From assembly GCA_011763485.2 (NCBI GenBank), contig JAANSK020260161.1:1-22141 (forward strand): a stretch of DNA of 22,141 bases, given 5' to 3'. Positions within the stretch are counted from its first letter, which is position 1, and every line of letters starts with the position of its first letter. Both the position numbers and the translations under genes were made by a program. The DNA is from Isoetes engelmannii (taxonomy: Eukaryota; Streptophyta; Lycopodiopsida; Isoetales; Isoetaceae). Shown here in pieces: positions 18,536-22,141 of this stretch. The notes beneath the pieces are model-generated. The model ran no database searches. It had not been told where the DNA came from and worked only from the letters and a program-made list of their open reading frames with translations.

Positions 18536-20409
18536 ACACAGGATTCATTTCATCCCATGTTCTCCACCTGTTCCTATACCATAAATCTGCTAAAATAGAA
18601 ACAAAAGCATTTTCCCACTTCCTGTAACTTCTAGGGTGTTCTTCAGCAAGACAGGAATGGTTATTTTTGACCAGAAGAGGGGACCAGAAGACTGAAAAGT
18701 TACCACACTTGTTCCCTGATCTAAATGGATAGAAGAAGGAATCGGGTGAAGAATGTTGGCAGTCACTTTTGCCAAGAGGTTTAGAATTGTGGAGCCAAAA
18801 TCTTATGAAATCCACGGCAGGAGACTCATGGCCCTGAATTGCTTTCCAAATGAACTTGGCAGCTAGAGCCTGAGCTTGTTTGAATAAAGACTTACACCCT
18901 AAGCCACATGATTCCATGTCATGAGTCAATTCCTGCCACTGCAAGCAATGCATACCCCCCAGATGAAATCTCTGACACACTTCTCAATTAAATTATAAGA
19001 TTTCTTATCAGCAATTAGAACAACGAAGAAGTATATATGGGTGCTAGCAAGGATGGAGTTGGCAACAATGACCCTTCCTGCTCTCGAGAGATTTTTGCTA
19101 ATACTACTAACTTTTTTCCTAATTCTGTTAATAATACCATCCCAGGCTGCTTTAGCATTTGTATTACAAGAAAGAGGCAAACCTACGAGGGTGATACACT
19201 CATTATATTGCACTATCTTGATGCCCCTGGTGTTGATGGCTGCTGAAGGTTCATCCCAGAGAATAGAACACTTTTCAATATTAAGAACCACACCTGAGGC
19301 TATACCAAACAGATTGATACAGTCAAAGAAGTTATCCAGAGTAGCATTGTCAGCTTTGAGCATGATGAAAGTGTCATCAGCATACTGAAGAACAGTTAAT
19401 TGTTTGCTCGAGCCAGGCATCTGGAGGCCAGTAATCAGATTTGCAGATTGAATACATAAGAGCAACCTTGTCAAGACCTCTGCCACAATAAGAAAAAGAT
19501 AGGGGGGCAATGGGCAACCCTACGTAACTCCTCTATGAATGGGAAAGAAATCTGTAGGACAACCATTAATGGTAATAGCAGAGTAAGCATTCACATTTAG
19601 GCCCATGATAGGGATGGATCCCTATGCAATCCATAGCATGTTCAAGAAAGTTCCAATTAATGGAATCATAAGCTCTCTTGAAGTCTAGCTTTAAGAGCAG
19701 GCAGTTTTGCTTGGATAACCTGTTCCAGTGTAAGGCTTCATTAACTGCAACATAGTTGTCTAGAATAAATCTTTTTGGAAGAAAAGCAGACTGGCAAGTG
19801 GAAATTGTCTGTTGGAGATGGCTCTTAATCCTTTCAGCAATGATCTTTGCTACCAACTTATAAGTAGTATTGGTCAAAGATATGGGCCTCCAATCATGAA
19901 TAGAGATTGGTTTACTCTTTTTAGGGATCAAGAAGATCATACTGGACGAGTAAGCAGGAGGCAAAATTTTAGAGTACCAGTAACCTTTAACAAAAGTGCA
20001 CAAATCATGTTTGAAGATATCCCAGAATTCCATGTAAAACTCTGGGGGGGAAGCGATCATAACCTGGAGCTTTACCATGCTTCATCCTAGCCAAATTTCT
20101 AAAGATTTCCTTCTCATTAGGACAGTCCAGAACCTGATCAGACATAGTTTGAGAGTGTTGAATTGAGCTAAAGATATGAAACTGAGCATCAAACATGTCA
20201 TCCTTGTTAGGTTCCTCGGAGAAGAGATTTCTGTAGTTTTGAAGAAAGAAATCCCTCACAGAATCATCATCAGTAATGACATTACCAGGACTACTCTCAA
20301 CTTGGGTAATAGCATTATTTAACAACCTTTGTTTAGCCTTCTTATAGAAAAAGGCTGAAGACGGGTTATCCAATTCTTTGGTATAAGTAATCTTAGCTTT
20401 CAAAGCCAA
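18519..20409 (-). pseudogene. LINE-B reverse transcriptase
   Basis: The pieces read KHGKAPGYDRFPPRVL (20409-20005 segment), then IFLIPKKSKPISIHDWRPIS and LLKLDFKRAYDSINWNFL (motif A, 20078-19566), then PPYLFLIVAEVL and LQYADDTFIML (motifs B and C; YADD at 19384-19373). The catalytic Asp residues of motifs A and C are intact. The piece 18980-18519 continues with the thumb region. Frame changes lie near 20010-20078, 19510-19566 (where a stop also falls before the motif B block) and 18926-18980. Confidence 0.88.
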
Positions 20410-20511
20410 CCCCCTAGCACAATGCTCCTCAATCTCTCTTATTTGGATCTCAAGTCTATTATCTTCCTGGTGGTAGTGGACATTATTTACTTCTTAAATT
20501 CAATGATAATG

Positions 20512-21194
20512 GGCTGATGATCAGACAGAGTGGCCCCTTCATCTCCAGTAACTATGCAGTTGTCCAAGAGCTCAGAGGAACAATTAGCAATGTAAACTCT
20601 ATCAAGATTGCAAAAAGTCCTACCTTCCCCTTTTCTTTTGTTAGACCAAGAGTACTTTATGTTGGAGCAGGGAATTTAGAAGAACATAGATTGAGCCAAC
20701 AAACTATTCCAAGAGTTCCTCTCGGTTGTAGGCATGTTAATCTGGTTACCAAGTTTCATATCCCATTGAGGAGTATTGTTGAAGTCACCAGCCATAACCC
20801 AGTCAACTTGACTTTTTTGGGAGAGGACCTCCTGAATATTTTTCCAAAGATCCTTCCTCTCATTAGGATCAGTATAGGCATAGATATTGATAACCCCTAC
20901 CTTATGATTTGCATGCTCAAAGATGATGTATTGCCAGCTCGGGTTGTTGAAAGTTTCAACTACATCAAGGTTAAACCATATAATAGCTAAGCCCCCCTTA
21001 GTCCCATTAGCTTGAATGACAAACGAGTTAGCACCATTTTTAATCCATGTGGCCAAGTTGCTTGCTTCAAAGTAAGGCAGATGATGCTCCTGAAGAAGGA
21101 TTAAGTCTGCTTTATATTGCCTGATGCTAGCCACAAACCTTCTTCTCTTAACAGGGCCTTTGATACCTCTAAGATTCCAAGAGATGACTTTCAT
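20512..21194 (-). pseudogene. LINE-B endonuclease
   Basis: Starts with ATG at 21194, MKVISWNLRGIKGPVKRRRF. The fold is complete in motifs: Asn7, LLQEHH (Glu36), IYAYTDPNERKDLW, and AGDFNN (Asp137, Asn139). The first frame stops at 20676. The final SDHQPI motif is at about 20525-20509 in another frame, so one frame change lies between. The apurinic-type nuclease nicks target DNA to prime reverse transcription. Confidence 0.88.
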
Positions 21195-22045
21195 TGAGGG
21201 GGAGTTTTGTTGAGGGATTCAGCTGAGAAAAAACACCTCTGCTTCTAATGTTCTTAGCAGGACCATTGTAGTTATCATAAGTGGGAGTACTATGAGATAT
21301 AGCTTCATTGGGCAAGGTCTTCTTCCTAGCTTTCTTCTTCCACTTTTCAGAATCAAGTCCTCTGGATAGAGAGACATTGGAATTCAGGATCGATGGGGGA
21401 GTCTCTGGTATACTATCAGGAATATCAAAAGACTCTTGAGGCTGGTCAACACAAGTGTTCACATCTTTTTGAGGGTTAGAATCCAGATTGCCATATATAT
21501 GTGACTAGGAGAAAGAACTGCAATCTACTATTGATGAAAGAGAAATGGTACTAACCAAGTTTGCAGCTTCCTCTCTTTGTTGAATTAGGCACAACTCTCC
21601 ATTAGGATCAGTAACAGAGGGCGAAAAACCTGCACACAGATTAGACTGGACTACCAAATTATCCCCACTATTCTTTTCCTTGTCAAAATACTGTTTCATG
21701 GCTTCTTCTACAATATTTTCCATAAACATATAGCTCCTATTTTTTTCATTCTGAGTGTTAGCAACATCAGGAACTTTGTTATTGTCACAGAAATCAACCT
21801 TAGAATTAAAAGTGTAAGTAGAGGTGGTAGCTAAAGAAGCAGATGTAGATGGTAAAGTGAAGGGTTGAACATGGAAGCCAGGTGGAATAGCAGATGAAGT
21901 GGTGGTGGTGGTGGTAGTGGTCTGACAAGGAGTGGGTTGGTTCCAACTGCACCATTGATTTGAGCTTGTCTTGCTTCAAAGTTGTCTTAAGGAGCATTTG
22001 TAAAAAATGGGACATATTCATTCCCAACTTTTTTCCGAGGGGCAT
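21169..22045 (-). pseudogene. LINE-B ORF1, C-terminal part
   Basis: The last segment (21462-21169) reads SRGLDSEKWKKKARKKTLPN with a basic cluster and ends at a stop 26 bases inside the start of ORF2, in another frame; this overlap is usual for plant L1s. Upstream (21729-21505) is an acidic part beginning MFMENIVEEAMKQYFDKEKN, separated by one stop codon near 21505. Further up is a Thr/Pro-rich low-complexity part from a ggtggtggt run (about 21896-21921). The zinc-knuckle expected in plant L1 ORF1 is not in the window and would lie beyond 22141. Confidence 0.65.
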
Positions 22046-22141
22046 TTTTCGACCTTCAGGGACCTTCGAATCTTTTTGTGTCTAATCCTGCGCTTTGTGG
22101 CAGTGCCCAGGGACGTTTAAAATTTTTGTCTAACTTAAATT

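Larger units (their letters stand above)
16890..22141 (-). mobile_element. Long plant L1-type LINE, partly decayed (LINE-B), continues past the window edge
   Basis: On the minus strand it runs: ORF1 C-terminal part (about 22045-21169), endonuclease (21194-20512), reverse transcriptase (20409-18926), post-RT and zinc-finger (zf-RVT) part (18980-18110), C-terminal part (18104-17334), and a 3' UTR to about 16890. All key motifs of the retrotransposon are readable, and most catalytic residues survive. However, ORF2 is split by several frame changes and at least one stop, so the copy is inactive in cis. The 3' end lacks a visible poly(A) and abuts the snap-back scar. It is clearly younger than LINE-A. 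Confidence 0.88.

Noticed and set aside
1-22141. CRISPR arrays, prophage, toxin-antitoxin or other bacterial systems
   Set aside because: Splice sites, chloroplast-targeted protein, LINEs and CACTA/MITE elements show a plant nuclear origin; tandem repeats found are minisatellites without unique spacers.

Overview
The window reads as nuclear DNA of a land plant with a large, repeat-rich genome. Evidence: a chloroplast LTD (LHCP translocation defect) gene with a spliceable intron, a Sec14-nodulin (SFH) protein of the land-plant type, a decayed PPR gene, L1-type LINEs, a CACTA transposon end and several MITE-like elements. Long gene-poor stretches and degenerate PPR and LINE pieces fit a seed-free vascular plant (fern or lycophyte) best, but the lineage is inference. 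No bacterial operon, CRISPR array, rRNA gene or complete tRNA gene was seen.

Layout. 1-139: end of a CACTA (EnSpm) element with subterminal repeats. 140-2050: no convincing gene; an AACTTAA-rich block at 1730-2030. 2054-2755 (-): two exon-like segments of an unrecognised gene or gene relic. 2870-4100: several minisatellites (54, 69 and 73 bp periods), a T22 tract and a strong hairpin. 4114-4741 (-): the two-exon LTD gene, with G-box and GATA-type elements upstream in a duplicated 31-bp module. 5265-6106: two tandem ~400-bp copies of an element with inverted ends. 6120-7770: nothing recognisable. 7815-8472 (-): PPR pseudogene, cut by what looks like a LINE 3' end with a pentanucleotide tail. 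9347-10133: two foldback/MITE-like elements. 10134-12736 (-): an old decayed LINE (ORF1, endonuclease, RT). 12737-14700: no gene; two tRNA T-arm mimics, a 54-bp tandem repeat and a short hairpin. 14740-16680 (-): an intact, intronless 646-codon SFH gene. 16831-16905: a snap-back repair scar holding a small copy of the SFH coding region. 16890-22141 (-): a long, younger plant-type L1 LINE, running off the window edge.

The two host genes that look functional are LTD (delivery of light-harvesting proteins inside the chloroplast) and the SFH protein (phosphoinositide/phosphatidylcholine transfer). They are about 10 kb apart on the same strand and have no evident functional link. The most interesting points are the intronless SFH copy beside a long LINE, with a templated SFH fragment at the LINE boundary, the tandem inverted-end element near LTD, and the tRNA-arm mimics. 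All were read by eye; no database search was run.
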